Below, one piece after another: positions 7,391 to 15,617 of a stretch of DNA of 60,664 bases. The stretch is from the NCBI GenBank assembly GCA_900315305.1, contig OMYS01000015.1, positions 1-60,664 on the forward strand. Direction: 5' to 3'. The translations under genes were made by a program, and so were the position numbers. This DNA is from an uncultured Eubacteriales bacterium. GTDB lineage: Bacteria > Bacillota > Clostridia > Lachnospirales > Lachnospiraceae. The notes under the pieces were generated by a model. It saw nothing but the letters and a program-made list of their open reading frames with translations, was not told the DNA's origin and searched no databases. The first letter of the stretch is position 1. Every line of letters starts with the position of its first letter.

Positions 7391-8866
7391 ATGAAAAATG
7401 GAACTGCGGTCAGCGGAAAGATGGCACCTGCAGCCGCGAAAGACCGCACAGATCCGATCTACAGGTTTATCCGGATTGTGGCAGTCGTGAGTATCTTCTT
7501 CCTGTTCTTTCCGGGGCTGAATCCGGCGAGAATCTGCGGACTGATCAACAAGAACATCTCACTGTTCACAACGGGCGTGTCCTACAGCGCGCTCACGAAC
7601 GGCTTCGGCAAAGCCTTCCGCAAGGCATGGGTGACCGAAGCGACCATGCGGGGGCTGCAGTTCAGCTCACTCGCAATCATCATCGGCATCATCGCTCAGT
7701 GCGCGGCGTCCGTCTTCACGACAGGCTCGAACCGCATGAAGCGGATCAGCACACTGGTCGTCATCGGCGGGACGGCGCTCTCGATCATCGGCTGCGTCGG
7801 CATTTATCTTGCGTATCTCACGATGACAACGACCATCAAGCCGCAGAAGGTCCTTCCGGAAATCCCGGGAACGTTCTTCGCGATGCTGGTGATCACGGCG
7901 CTCATGCTGATCGCGGCGGTCCTCGCGATGGTCCTCGGCAAGCGGTCGAAGAAGGGTGATCCCGTCACGATGCCGTCGAAGTTCCAGCTGTTTGCGATGT
8001 GTCTTCCGTTCATTATTCTCTGCTTCCTGTTCGGATATCTTCCGCTGTACGGCTGGAGATACGCGTTCTTCGACTACAAGGCCGGCGGAACGCTGAGCCT
8101 TGACAACTTCGTCGGTACGAAGTGGTTCACCTACCTCTTCACGAATGACTCGACAAGAAGCGATATCATCCGCGTCATGAAGAACACGCTCGGTATCTCG
8201 GGCCTCGGCATTGCGACGAGCTGGTGCTCCATGGCGTTCGCGATCTTCTTAAATGAGATCAAGAACAAGCACTACCGCCGCTTCGTCCAGACGTTCACGA
8301 CGATCCCGAACTTCATTTCCTGGGTCCTGATCTTCGCGATCGCAACCGCGATCTTCTCATCGGACGGCTTCATCTCAAGCCTCATGGTCAACGCGGGAAT
8401 CTGGAAGAAGGGTGTGAACATGCTCGCCAACGGCCATCACGTGTGGCTGCAGATGCTGGCATGGAGCCTGTGGAAGGGCCTCGGCTGGGGCGCAATCGTC
8501 TACATCGCCGCGATCTCCGGCATCGACCAGTCGCTCTATGAGGCGGCCAATGTCGACGGCGCCGGACGCTTCGCCAAGATGTGGTACATCACAGTGCCGG
8601 AGCTGATCCCGACCTACATGGTCATGCTGCTCATGGCTGTCGCAAACATCCTGAACAACGGCATGGACCAGTACCTGGTCTTCGAGAACTCGGCTAACTC
8701 GGCGAACATCATGGTCCTTGACCTCTACGTTTACAAGCTCGGTATCGGAAGCGGCCTCATCCCGCTGTCCACTGCAATCGGTATGCTGAAATCCGTCGTA
8801 TCGGTCATCCTGCTCTTTGTCGCAAACGGCATCAGTAAGGTGACGCGCGGATCGTCGATCATTTAA
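7391..8866 (+). CDS. ABC transporter permease, LplB/YteP type, with extended N-terminus
   Basis: A multi-pass membrane protein of 491 residues, starting at ATG 7391 behind AAGGAGGG. The C-terminal ~290 residues are the binding-protein-dependent permease domain, with the coupling motif EAANVDGAGRFAKMWYITVPEL near residue 385 that contacts the ATPase. LplB-type permeases are usually near 300 residues. Here about 190 residues precede the core and carry several more hydrophobic segments, including one near 20-40 and two near 90-150. The gene lies 11 bases ahead of the partner permease gene, so the two form one unit. The substrate is probably an oligosaccharide, given the downstream phosphorylase and beta-galactosidase. 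No transporter ATPase is in the window; such systems often share an MsmX-type ATPase encoded elsewhere. Confidence 0.9.
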   Translation: MKNGTAVSGKMAPAAAKDRTDPIYRFIRIVAVVSIFFLFFPGLNPARICGLINKNISLFTTGVSYSALTNGFGKAFRKAWVTEATMRGLQFSSLAIIIGIIAQCAASVFTTGSNRMKRISTLVVIGGTALSIIGCVGIYLAYLTMTTTIKPQKVLPEIPGTFFAMLVITALMLIAAVLAMVLGKRSKKGDPVTMPSKFQLFAMCLPFIILCFLFGYLPLYGWRYAFFDYKAGGTLSLDNFVGTKWFTYLFTNDSTRSDIIRVMKNTLGISGLGIATSWCSMAFAIFLNEIKNKHYRRFVQTFTTIPNFISWVLIFAIATAIFSSDGFISSLMVNAGIWKKGVNMLANGHHVWLQMLAWSLWKGLGWGAIVYIAAISGIDQSLYEAANVDGAGRFAKMWYITVPELIPTYMVMLLMAVANILNNGMDQYLVFENSANSANIMVLDLYVYKLGIGSGLIPLSTAIGMLKSVVSVILLFVANGISKVTRGSSII

Positions 8867-8877
8867 GGAAGGAGGAA

Positions 8878-9813
8878 ATGAACATGGCTAAACGGACACC
8901 GGCCTTCAAGGCACAGAAGGTTAAAATGTCGGCCGGCGACTATGTGTTTGCGATTATCGACTATCTCGTATTCGGAATCTTCACAGCTGCCTGCATTTTC
9001 CCGTTCTACTACCTGATCATCAACACGATCTCGAACAACAAGCTGGTAGCGGCGGGCAAGATTAACTTCTGGCCGGTTGGCTTCCATCTGGACAACTACG
9101 CAAATATCTTCAAGCTCAATGATCTGGGCAATGCATTTGTCGTGACACTCTCCCGTACGATTATCGGAACGGCGCTCATGGTCTTTGGCTCAGCGCTCTG
9201 CGGCTATCTCTTCACAAGAAATGAGATGTGGCACAAGAAGTTCTGGTACCGCTTCGTTATCGTCACGATGTACCTGAATGCAGGTATCATCCCGTGGTAC
9301 TTGAACATGAGCATGCTGGGTCTCACAAATAACTACCTGGCATACATTCTTCCGGGCATCATGGTTCCCTACAACCTGATTCTCGTGAAGACGTACATCG
9401 AGTCGATTCCGCCATCACTTGAGGAGTCGGCACAGCTCGACGGCGCAGGCTACTGGCAGCGGTTCAGCAAGATCATTCTTCCGCTCAGCAAGCCGATCCT
9501 CGCGACCATCGCGATCTTCGGTGCAGTCAACAACTGGAACTCCTTCCAGGATTCCCTGATCCTGATGCAGGGCGCTCCCAAGCTCTACACACTGCAGCAC
9601 AGACTGTATATCTACCTGAACCAGTCCTCGAACCTCTCATCCCTGATGTCGGGCTCCGGCAGCGTGAGCTCCTCGGCGGTTGAGAACCTCTCAAACATGA
9701 AGATTATCAAGTATACCGTCGCAACCGTTTCGGTCATCCCGATCCTCGCGTTCTATCCGTTCATGCAGCGGTACTTCGAGGGCGGCATCATGCTCGGCGC
9801 GGTCAAGGGCTGA
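8878..9813 (+). CDS. ABC transporter permease, YtcP/LplC type
   Basis: The second permease of the carbohydrate transporter, 311 residues with about six membrane segments, the first near residues 23-45. The coupling motif EESAQLDGAGYWQRFSKIILPL is near residue 182, as in carbohydrate ABC permeases of the YtcP family. The start at 8878 follows GGAAGGAGG closely; the ATG at 8884 is an alternative. It pairs with the permease at 7391 and precedes the binding lipoprotein at 9926, the usual order permease-permease-binding protein. Confidence 0.9.
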   Translation: MNMAKRTPAFKAQKVKMSAGDYVFAIIDYLVFGIFTAACIFPFYYLIINTISNNKLVAAGKINFWPVGFHLDNYANIFKLNDLGNAFVVTLSRTIIGTALMVFGSALCGYLFTRNEMWHKKFWYRFVIVTMYLNAGIIPWYLNMSMLGLTNNYLAYILPGIMVPYNLILVKTYIESIPPSLEESAQLDGAGYWQRFSKIILPLSKPILATIAIFGAVNNWNSFQDSLILMQGAPKLYTLQHRLYIYLNQSSNLSSLMSGSGSVSSSAVENLSNMKIIKYTVATVSVIPILAFYPFMQRYFEGGIMLGAVKG

Positions 9814-9925
9814 TCACGTAAGGCAAGCAGCCATTCAGCACCCTGCAGAAAAATAAAGTAACTACTCAGCACCCCACAGACTCGGAACGCTGAACAGAAA
9901 CAAATTAGGAAAGGAAAGGAACACT

Positions 9926-11815
9926 ATGAAAAACAGCACATGCAAGCGTGTCCTGGCAGCGGCTCTCTCCGCAGCCATGGCAGTCGGTCTCGCAGCCTGC
10001 GGCAGCACGTCCTCTTCAGCGACGGGCTCCGTCGTGACAGGCACAGACTCCGGCACTTCATCAACAGGCAAGTCCGATAACTCCTCCAACGGTCTTGAGG
10101 CGGATGACCTCGACGATATCATCCCGGATGACACCGTCACACTGACCTGCTACTCACAGCTGTCGAACTACTCCGGCGAGATGACCGGCTGGTTCGCACA
10201 GGTCCTGAAGGACAAGTTCAACGTCAAGATCAACATCGTTCCGGAGACGGACGGCGCGTTCTCGACCCGCATGGAGTCCGGCAACCTCGGCGACATTGTC
10301 ATTCTCGCTGATTCTTCTCAGTATCAGCAGGCAGTCGACAAGGGCATGCTCCTTGACTGGAACGATGATGACCTCGTTGAGGACTATGGTCCGTACATTT
10401 ACAACAACATGCAGACAGCCCTGAAGTCAAATGCAAAGATCTCAGGCGGCACGACATACGGCATCGGCTATGATGTCGGAACATCTGCTACGGCACCGAC
10501 CTCCTTCATGTACGACTGGTCGACGCGCTACGATCTCTATCAGAAGATCGGCAGCCCGGCCGTCACGGATCTCGATTCCTTCGCAGACATGCTCATCAAG
10601 ATGGAGCAGGCAGAGCCGACAAGCTCGGACGGCAAGAAGAACTATGCGGTCTCCCTGTTCAGCGACTGGGACGGCAGCCTCGCGATGTTCCCGAAGGCAA
10701 TGGTCACTGCGTACTACGGCTATGATGAGTTCGGCATCGGCTTCTATGATTCCAGAACACAGTCCTACATCCCGGCGGTCGCTGAGGACAGCCCGTATGT
10801 CGAGGCTCTGAAGTTCTACAACAAGCTGTATCAGGCCGGCGCCATGGATCCTGACTCCGAGACGCAGGGCTGGGATGGTTTCTCAGAGGATATCAAGAAC
10901 GGCAACTGCTTCTTCACTCCGTTCAATTACATGGGCGATGAGATGTTCAACACAGATGCGCATCTCGCAGCCGGCGAGGCTATGTACCCGGTTGTTCCGT
11001 CCAAGGCAACGACCATCAACTATGGCCAGAACATCTACGGCGGCAACCGGATCTGGTGCATCGGCAATGACTCCGAGTATCCGGAGCTCTGCATGGCCAT
11101 CATCAACTGGCTCTGCACACCGGAAGGCAAGCTCACGGACCTCTATGGACCGGAGAACGTCTGCTGGACACTTGATGACAACGGAATTCCGTCCTTCACG
11201 GACCTCGGCAAGAAGTGCCACTCTGATTCCTCGACTGAGCTGACAGGCGACTACAGCGGCAAGTATTCAGACGGCGCAGACCAGATGAACAACACGACAT
11301 GGGCACTCGACGCGTCGATCCTCGGCACGAACGATGACTCCGTGACATACAATTCCACAAGCTGGCCGTCAAATGAGGCCGACAGCTCCTATCAGATTAC
11401 AAAGGACTGGGAGAACGCAACAGGAAGCAAGTCAATCGACGAGTACATGCGCTCCACGAACTACACGCTGAGCCCGGGCACGAACTACGCGGCATCCTCG
11501 ATGAGTGATGAGTTGACCGTCACGGCAAACCAGGTTGAGGACTGCATCAAGACCTACAGCTGGAAGGCTATGGAGGCTTCCTCTGATTCGGAATTCAACT
11601 CCATCATCAAGGAAATGATCTCCAAGTGCAAGGAGTATGGCATCGACGATGTCAACGCTTACTATGAGAAGGAAGCGAAGAGCCGTGCACAGGCTGAGAA
11701 TGATCTGAATGCTTACCTCAAGAAGAACGGTGAGTCGACCGTCTCCACGATCGGTTCGGAGTCCGCTGCGTCCACGACAGCAGCTTCGACAACGTCCGCA
11801 GCGTCCGGATCATAA
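9926..11815 (+). CDS. Sugar-binding lipoprotein of the ABC transporter
   Basis: A solute-binding protein of 629 residues. The signal MKNSTCKRVLAAALSAAMAV ends in a lipobox (GLAAC) with the lipidated Cys near residue 25. A Ser/Thr-rich linker then leads into the binding fold. The C-terminus also ends in a Ser/Ala/Thr-rich stretch after residue 600. GAAAGGAAAGG lies just ahead of the ATG. It belongs to the long LplA-like family that goes with the two permeases directly upstream, and it is probably the transporter's main binding protein. The 112-base gap before it contains two CAGCACCC strings, the same string that begins the family B hairpins. Confidence 0.9.
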   Translation: MKNSTCKRVLAAALSAAMAVGLAACGSTSSSATGSVVTGTDSGTSSTGKSDNSSNGLEADDLDDIIPDDTVTLTCYSQLSNYSGEMTGWFAQVLKDKFNVKINIVPETDGAFSTRMESGNLGDIVILADSSQYQQAVDKGMLLDWNDDDLVEDYGPYIYNNMQTALKSNAKISGGTTYGIGYDVGTSATAPTSFMYDWSTRYDLYQKIGSPAVTDLDSFADMLIKMEQAEPTSSDGKKNYAVSLFSDWDGSLAMFPKAMVTAYYGYDEFGIGFYDSRTQSYIPAVAEDSPYVEALKFYNKLYQAGAMDPDSETQGWDGFSEDIKNGNCFFTPFNYMGDEMFNTDAHLAAGEAMYPVVPSKATTINYGQNIYGGNRIWCIGNDSEYPELCMAIINWLCTPEGKLTDLYGPENVCWTLDDNGIPSFTDLGKKCHSDSSTELTGDYSGKYSDGADQMNNTTWALDASILGTNDDSVTYNSTSWPSNEADSSYQITKDWENATGSKSIDEYMRSTNYTLSPGTNYAASSMSDELTVTANQVEDCIKTYSWKAMEASSDSEFNSIIKEMISKCKEYGIDDVNAYYEKEAKSRAQAENDLNAYLKKNGESTVSTIGSESAASTTAASTTSAASGS

Positions 11816-11837
11816 AATTTTAGGTATAGTTTCTGCT

Positions 11838-11887
11838 TTGGAAAGAGTCTGTCGGATCGTCCGGAATCATGGTCCGGCGGGCTCTTT
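11838..11887 (+). terminator. Attenuator-like hairpin between the binding protein and phosphorylase genes
   Basis: AAAGAG...TCGGA pairs with TCCGG...CTCTTT across this gap, forming a long imperfect stem followed by only a short T stretch. It lies between two genes in the same direction. A partial terminator here would let the binding protein be made in excess of the downstream enzymes, which is common in such operons. Confidence 0.45.
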
Positions 11888-11910
11888 CCGGCTTTATCTG
11901 GGAGGATAAC

Positions 11911-14814
11911 ATGCATTACATTCATGAACAGGCGCGTTCCGCGTCGAAAACGGCACTCACACAGGCGGAGGAGCTCTTCGGAAAGCGGCTCTTCGCCAAC
12001 ACAGACGCCTCGTATCTGTCGGGAGACAGGACCCGTCTGCTGGCGGCGACGGGACTTCCCATGGTCATGCCGGTCTGCGACCATCTGCGGGCTGTCAGCG
12101 GCCTTAGAAGCATCCTTGAGAGCGGAGGAAGCTATCTCTTTGATTTCTCCGATGGTGTCGCACTGACGGATGAGAAGGGAAATGAGATACCTCTGGACAG
12201 AGATACGGCAGCTGCTGTTGCCGAGACGTTCACGAAGGTTTCGCTGAGCCGTGGATCAATCGGAAGAGACGGCAGCCTCACGCTTGATCTCAAGACCTAT
12301 CCGGTCGGCCCGCACTACAATGTCAACCTGCTGCTCGGCTGGAGAAACGGGTTCCCCGCGCCGCTTTTCACGACGCCGAAGAGCGCGGTCGACAGTCTCG
12401 GACGCGGCTCGTTCCGCGCCGGAGGTCCTCACCAGGTGCTTGCAAGCCGCTGCGTCCTGCAGCCGGAGGAGAACGGCGAGCCGGTGAACCGCCAGTTCTA
12501 CATTTACGAGGACGGAAAGCAGATATTCTATTCACTCGATGTCGACGCCATGAACAGCGCGCACTGCGTCCACAGCCAGAACCGGACGGTCATCACCTGC
12601 GTCGCGACGGGACTTAAGATCACGAGAACGATCTTCCTGCTTATGCAGGAGAATGGCATGCCGGATGCGACGGAGCTGCAGCACATCGAGATCGAGAACC
12701 TCGAGGCCGGCACGAGAAACCTCAAGATCGTCTGCACCGGCGAGTTCGGTATTGCCAATGCGGTGACCGTTGCGAACGATGTCGTCTACGCAAACCTCGT
12801 GAACCAGAGCGAGATCGTCTACGACGAAAATGGAAAGCCGGTCTGCGTCACGATGCACCACAAGCCGGAGGAACAGAAGGGCGAGAAGAAGTTCGCGGTC
12901 CTCATGAAGGACGGCGAGACGATGGACGACTTCTGCACGAACTACAGCGAGTTCGTCGGAAACGGGACGATCGAAAGACCGGAGCTCGGCGATCACATGC
13001 CGTCGAGACCGCACAGGAATTTCGTTCCGTTCTTTGCGATGGGCAAGTCATTTTCCTTACGGCCCGGCGAGGTCGCAAAGATTGACAGCATGGCCTGCAT
13101 GATGGATCGGAAGGACGATGTGTCCGAGGCCTTCGACGACGCGCTCTTTACGCTGGTTAACCGCTTTAAGGAGCCCGATGCGGCAAATGAGGAGCTCGCG
13201 AAGGTCGAGGCGTTCCAGGAGACCTATTCCTCCTATCTCCGCCCGCAGACCGGCAATACGAGGTTCGACAGCTATGTCGGACGGAACCTTCCGTTCCAGG
13301 TCCTCTATCAGACCTTTGTCTCGAGAGCCTTCGCGTGGACACAGAAGTCCTACCGGGAGACGGGCTTCCGTGAGATCCAGGACATCTACGCATCTATGTA
13401 CTACATGAACGCGGCCGGATACGCGGACCTCGCGAAGCAGCTCGTCAGCTGCTGGGCCGTCAACGTCTTCCGTATGGGCTACGCGTACCACGACTTCACG
13501 TGGAAGGGCAAGGAGCCGGGCGACTGCTCCGACGATCAGCTCTGGCTCGTACAGGCTGTGTACAGATACTGCAAGATGACGGGCGATTTTCATTTCCTGA
13601 AGGAGGAGCTGAAGATCGCGGGAGAGGACGCGGCGCGCCCGCTCGCGGACACGCTGATCGCAATTCTTCAGTACAGCGGCCGGATCTCCGTCGGAAAGCA
13701 CGGCCTTCCGCTTCTCGACAAGGCGGACTGGAATGACACGCTCCGGCTCGACAAGGTCGTCATCAAGGGACCGGAGAAGGAAGCGCGGTACAGAATGCAG
13801 CTTCATGAGAGCGGAAAGGAATACGCATCTGTTCCGTTTGAAAATGACTGGACAGAGTCAGTTATGAACGCGTGCCTCCTCAAGATCGCGGCGGATGAGA
13901 CGGCAGAGCTCCTTACGCTGTGCGACAGCAAGGCGTACGAGAAGGAGATTGCATTTGCAAAGGAGGTCGCGAAGGACACACTCGAGAGCACGCGGAAGAA
14001 CGCATGGAAGCAGAACTTCTACGCCCGCTGCCTGATCAACGACGGACGTGGATATACGTATCTCGGCGCAAAGGGCGACGGCCTCTCCGCAGATCCGGCG
14101 CTCGACGGCAGCTATTTCCTGAACAGCTTCGGCTGGTCGATCCTCGCGGATATCGCGACGGAGGAGCAGATCGGAACGATGCTTGACGTCGTCGAGAAGA
14201 ACCTGAAGACAGACGCGGGCCTTCGGCTGTGCACATTTGTCGCGTATGAGAAGCTCGGCGTCGGCACGGCGACAGGCCTCTACTACCCGGGTGACCGCGA
14301 GAACGGCGGCGTGTTCAAGCACGCGGCGATGATGTCGACGGCGGCGATGCTGAAGGCGGCGAAGGAAGTGAAGAGCCCGGAGCTCGCAAAGCGGCTCGCT
14401 GACCTCGCGTGGTTCATGATCGGGAAGACGCTTCCCTACACGACGCTGGAGCATCCGTTCGTGACGAAGGGCAACCCGCGGTTCTGCACACAGTACAACA
14501 ACTGCGTGACCGGTGAAAATATCGGACCGATGCTGTCCGGCACGGCGAGCTGGCTCACGCTGTCGATGTTCGAGGCGCTCGGCGTGAAGGAGGACGGCGA
14601 CGGCATGGTCATCCGGCCGTGCCTTGACCCGGAGACAGAAGCGGACATGACGTATACAATGCACCGCAAGGGCGTGTCCCTCACGGTACAGATCGTGGCG
14701 GACGGAAAGTTCCGCGCGGATGAGAAGACAAGCTACGAGCTCGACGGAGAGAAGTCCGGCGAGCGGTTCACATGGCCGGAGAGCGGCAGCCACACGATGG
14801 TTGTGAGACTGTAA
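11911..14814 (+). CDS. GH94-type glycoside phosphorylase (cellobiose-phosphorylase-like)
   Basis: A cytoplasmic enzyme of 967 residues, started at ATG 11911 behind GGGAGGA; the frame is open further upstream but that part overlaps the hairpin. The order of domains fits the GH94 group: an N-terminal beta-sandwich, a helical linker, then an (alpha/alpha)6 barrel. In the barrel, ADWNDTLRLD near residue 609 carries the likely general-acid Asp. ENGGVFKHAAMM near 796 and SGTASW near 877 correspond to the sugar- and phosphate-binding parts. GH94 enzymes cleave beta-linked glucosides with phosphate to release a sugar 1-phosphate. Cellobiose, beta-1,2-glucan or a similar substrate is possible, but specificity cannot be read here. 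Neighbouring transport and GH42 genes suggest intracellular breakdown of an imported beta-oligosaccharide. Confidence 0.85.
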   Translation: MHYIHEQARSASKTALTQAEELFGKRLFANTDASYLSGDRTRLLAATGLPMVMPVCDHLRAVSGLRSILESGGSYLFDFSDGVALTDEKGNEIPLDRDTAAAVAETFTKVSLSRGSIGRDGSLTLDLKTYPVGPHYNVNLLLGWRNGFPAPLFTTPKSAVDSLGRGSFRAGGPHQVLASRCVLQPEENGEPVNRQFYIYEDGKQIFYSLDVDAMNSAHCVHSQNRTVITCVATGLKITRTIFLLMQENGMPDATELQHIEIENLEAGTRNLKIVCTGEFGIANAVTVANDVVYANLVNQSEIVYDENGKPVCVTMHHKPEEQKGEKKFAVLMKDGETMDDFCTNYSEFVGNGTIERPELGDHMPSRPHRNFVPFFAMGKSFSLRPGEVAKIDSMACMMDRKDDVSEAFDDALFTLVNRFKEPDAANEELAKVEAFQETYSSYLRPQTGNTRFDSYVGRNLPFQVLYQTFVSRAFAWTQKSYRETGFREIQDIYASMYYMNAAGYADLAKQLVSCWAVNVFRMGYAYHDFTWKGKEPGDCSDDQLWLVQAVYRYCKMTGDFHFLKEELKIAGEDAARPLADTLIAILQYSGRISVGKHGLPLLDKADWNDTLRLDKVVIKGPEKEARYRMQLHESGKEYASVPFENDWTESVMNACLLKIAADETAELLTLCDSKAYEKEIAFAKEVAKDTLESTRKNAWKQNFYARCLINDGRGYTYLGAKGDGLSADPALDGSYFLNSFGWSILADIATEEQIGTMLDVVEKNLKTDAGLRLCTFVAYEKLGVGTATGLYYPGDRENGGVFKHAAMMSTAAMLKAAKEVKSPELAKRLADLAWFMIGKTLPYTTLEHPFVTKGNPRFCTQYNNCVTGENIGPMLSGTASWLTLSMFEALGVKEDGDGMVIRPCLDPETEADMTYTMHRKGVSLTVQIVADGKFRADEKTSYELDGEKSGERFTWPESGSHTMVVRL

Positions 14815-14821
14815 TCTGTAT

Positions 14822-14903
14822 TTCAGCACCCCTCGGAGAATTGGGAAAGATGAAGGGAGAGCTTGCTCGCCCGGAATCTTTTCTGATTCTCCGGGGTGCT
14901 GAA
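14822..14903. repeat. Long hairpin repeat, family B, copy 1
   Basis: A perfect 11-bp inverted repeat closes the element: TTCAGCACCCC at 14822-14832 and GGGGTGCTGAA at 14893-14903. The stem continues inward, with GGAGAAT...AAAGAT facing ATCTTTT...ATTCTCC, around an AGAGCTTGCTC loop region. A close relative lies at 31021-31170. It sits between the phosphorylase and YesL-like genes and may act as a transcript stabiliser or partial terminator. Confidence 0.75.
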
Positions 14904-14942
14904 TAGGTAAGCATTTTTTGAAAGCCGCATGGAGGTATGGAT

Positions 14943-15593
14943 ATGAAATGGCTCAGTATGGACAGTAAATTTGCGACGGGAATGACGCAGTTCATCAATG
15001 TCATTCTGCTGACGCTGTGGTTTCTCATCGGCTGCCTGCCGATTATCACGATCGGTCAGTCCATCATCGCGGCCTACCGCGTGACGCTCGACATGACCTA
15101 TTACAACGACAACTATGTCGGGGTCACGAAGACGTTCTGGAAGGCGTGGAAGGACAACTGGAAGCACGGCATGCTGCTGACCCTCATTTTCGGGGGAATC
15201 CTCTATGCGGCGTGGATCAGCTGGCAGCTCTTCGACAAGACGGCGGACAACCCGTGGTACTTCCTCGCCATCACCATCTTCCTCTGCCTCGTCGTGCTTG
15301 TCAGAGGGTTTTACATTTTCGCGCTTGAGGCGAGATATGAGAACACGCTCCGTCAGAACCTGAAAAATGCAAAGCGCATCTTCGTGTGGTACTGGAAGCA
15401 GACATTTGCGGCGATCGGGTGCCTGGCTCTTGAGTTCGTGCTGTTCTTTATGATCAACAGCACGTTGGTGCTGATCGGCTATATCTTTGAGCCGGTCATC
15501 GCGATCTTCACGATCAGCGCATTTGCCGCGAAGATCTTCCGGGATCTCGAGAGGAAGAACGGCATGCTGGACGAGGACGAGCAGTACCTGTAA
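14943..15593 (+). CDS. YesL-like (DUF624) membrane protein
   Basis: A membrane protein of 216 residues with about five hydrophobic segments (roughly 15-40, 70-95, 102-120, 150-175, 180-195), matching the YesL/DUF624 family found beside sugar ABC transporters and glycosidases in Firmicutes. The function of that family is not established. ATG 14943 is preferred because GGAGG ends 7 bases upstream; ATG 14937 lies too close to it. The gene precedes the beta-galactosidase by 24 bases, so it belongs to the same operon. Confidence 0.85.
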   Translation: MKWLSMDSKFATGMTQFINVILLTLWFLIGCLPIITIGQSIIAAYRVTLDMTYYNDNYVGVTKTFWKAWKDNWKHGMLLTLIFGGILYAAWISWQLFDKTADNPWYFLAITIFLCLVVLVRGFYIFALEARYENTLRQNLKNAKRIFVWYWKQTFAAIGCLALEFVLFFMINSTLVLIGYIFEPVIAIFTISAFAAKIFRDLERKNGMLDEDEQYL

Positions 15594-15617
15594 GTCCTGT
15601 TTTTAAAAAGGAGACAT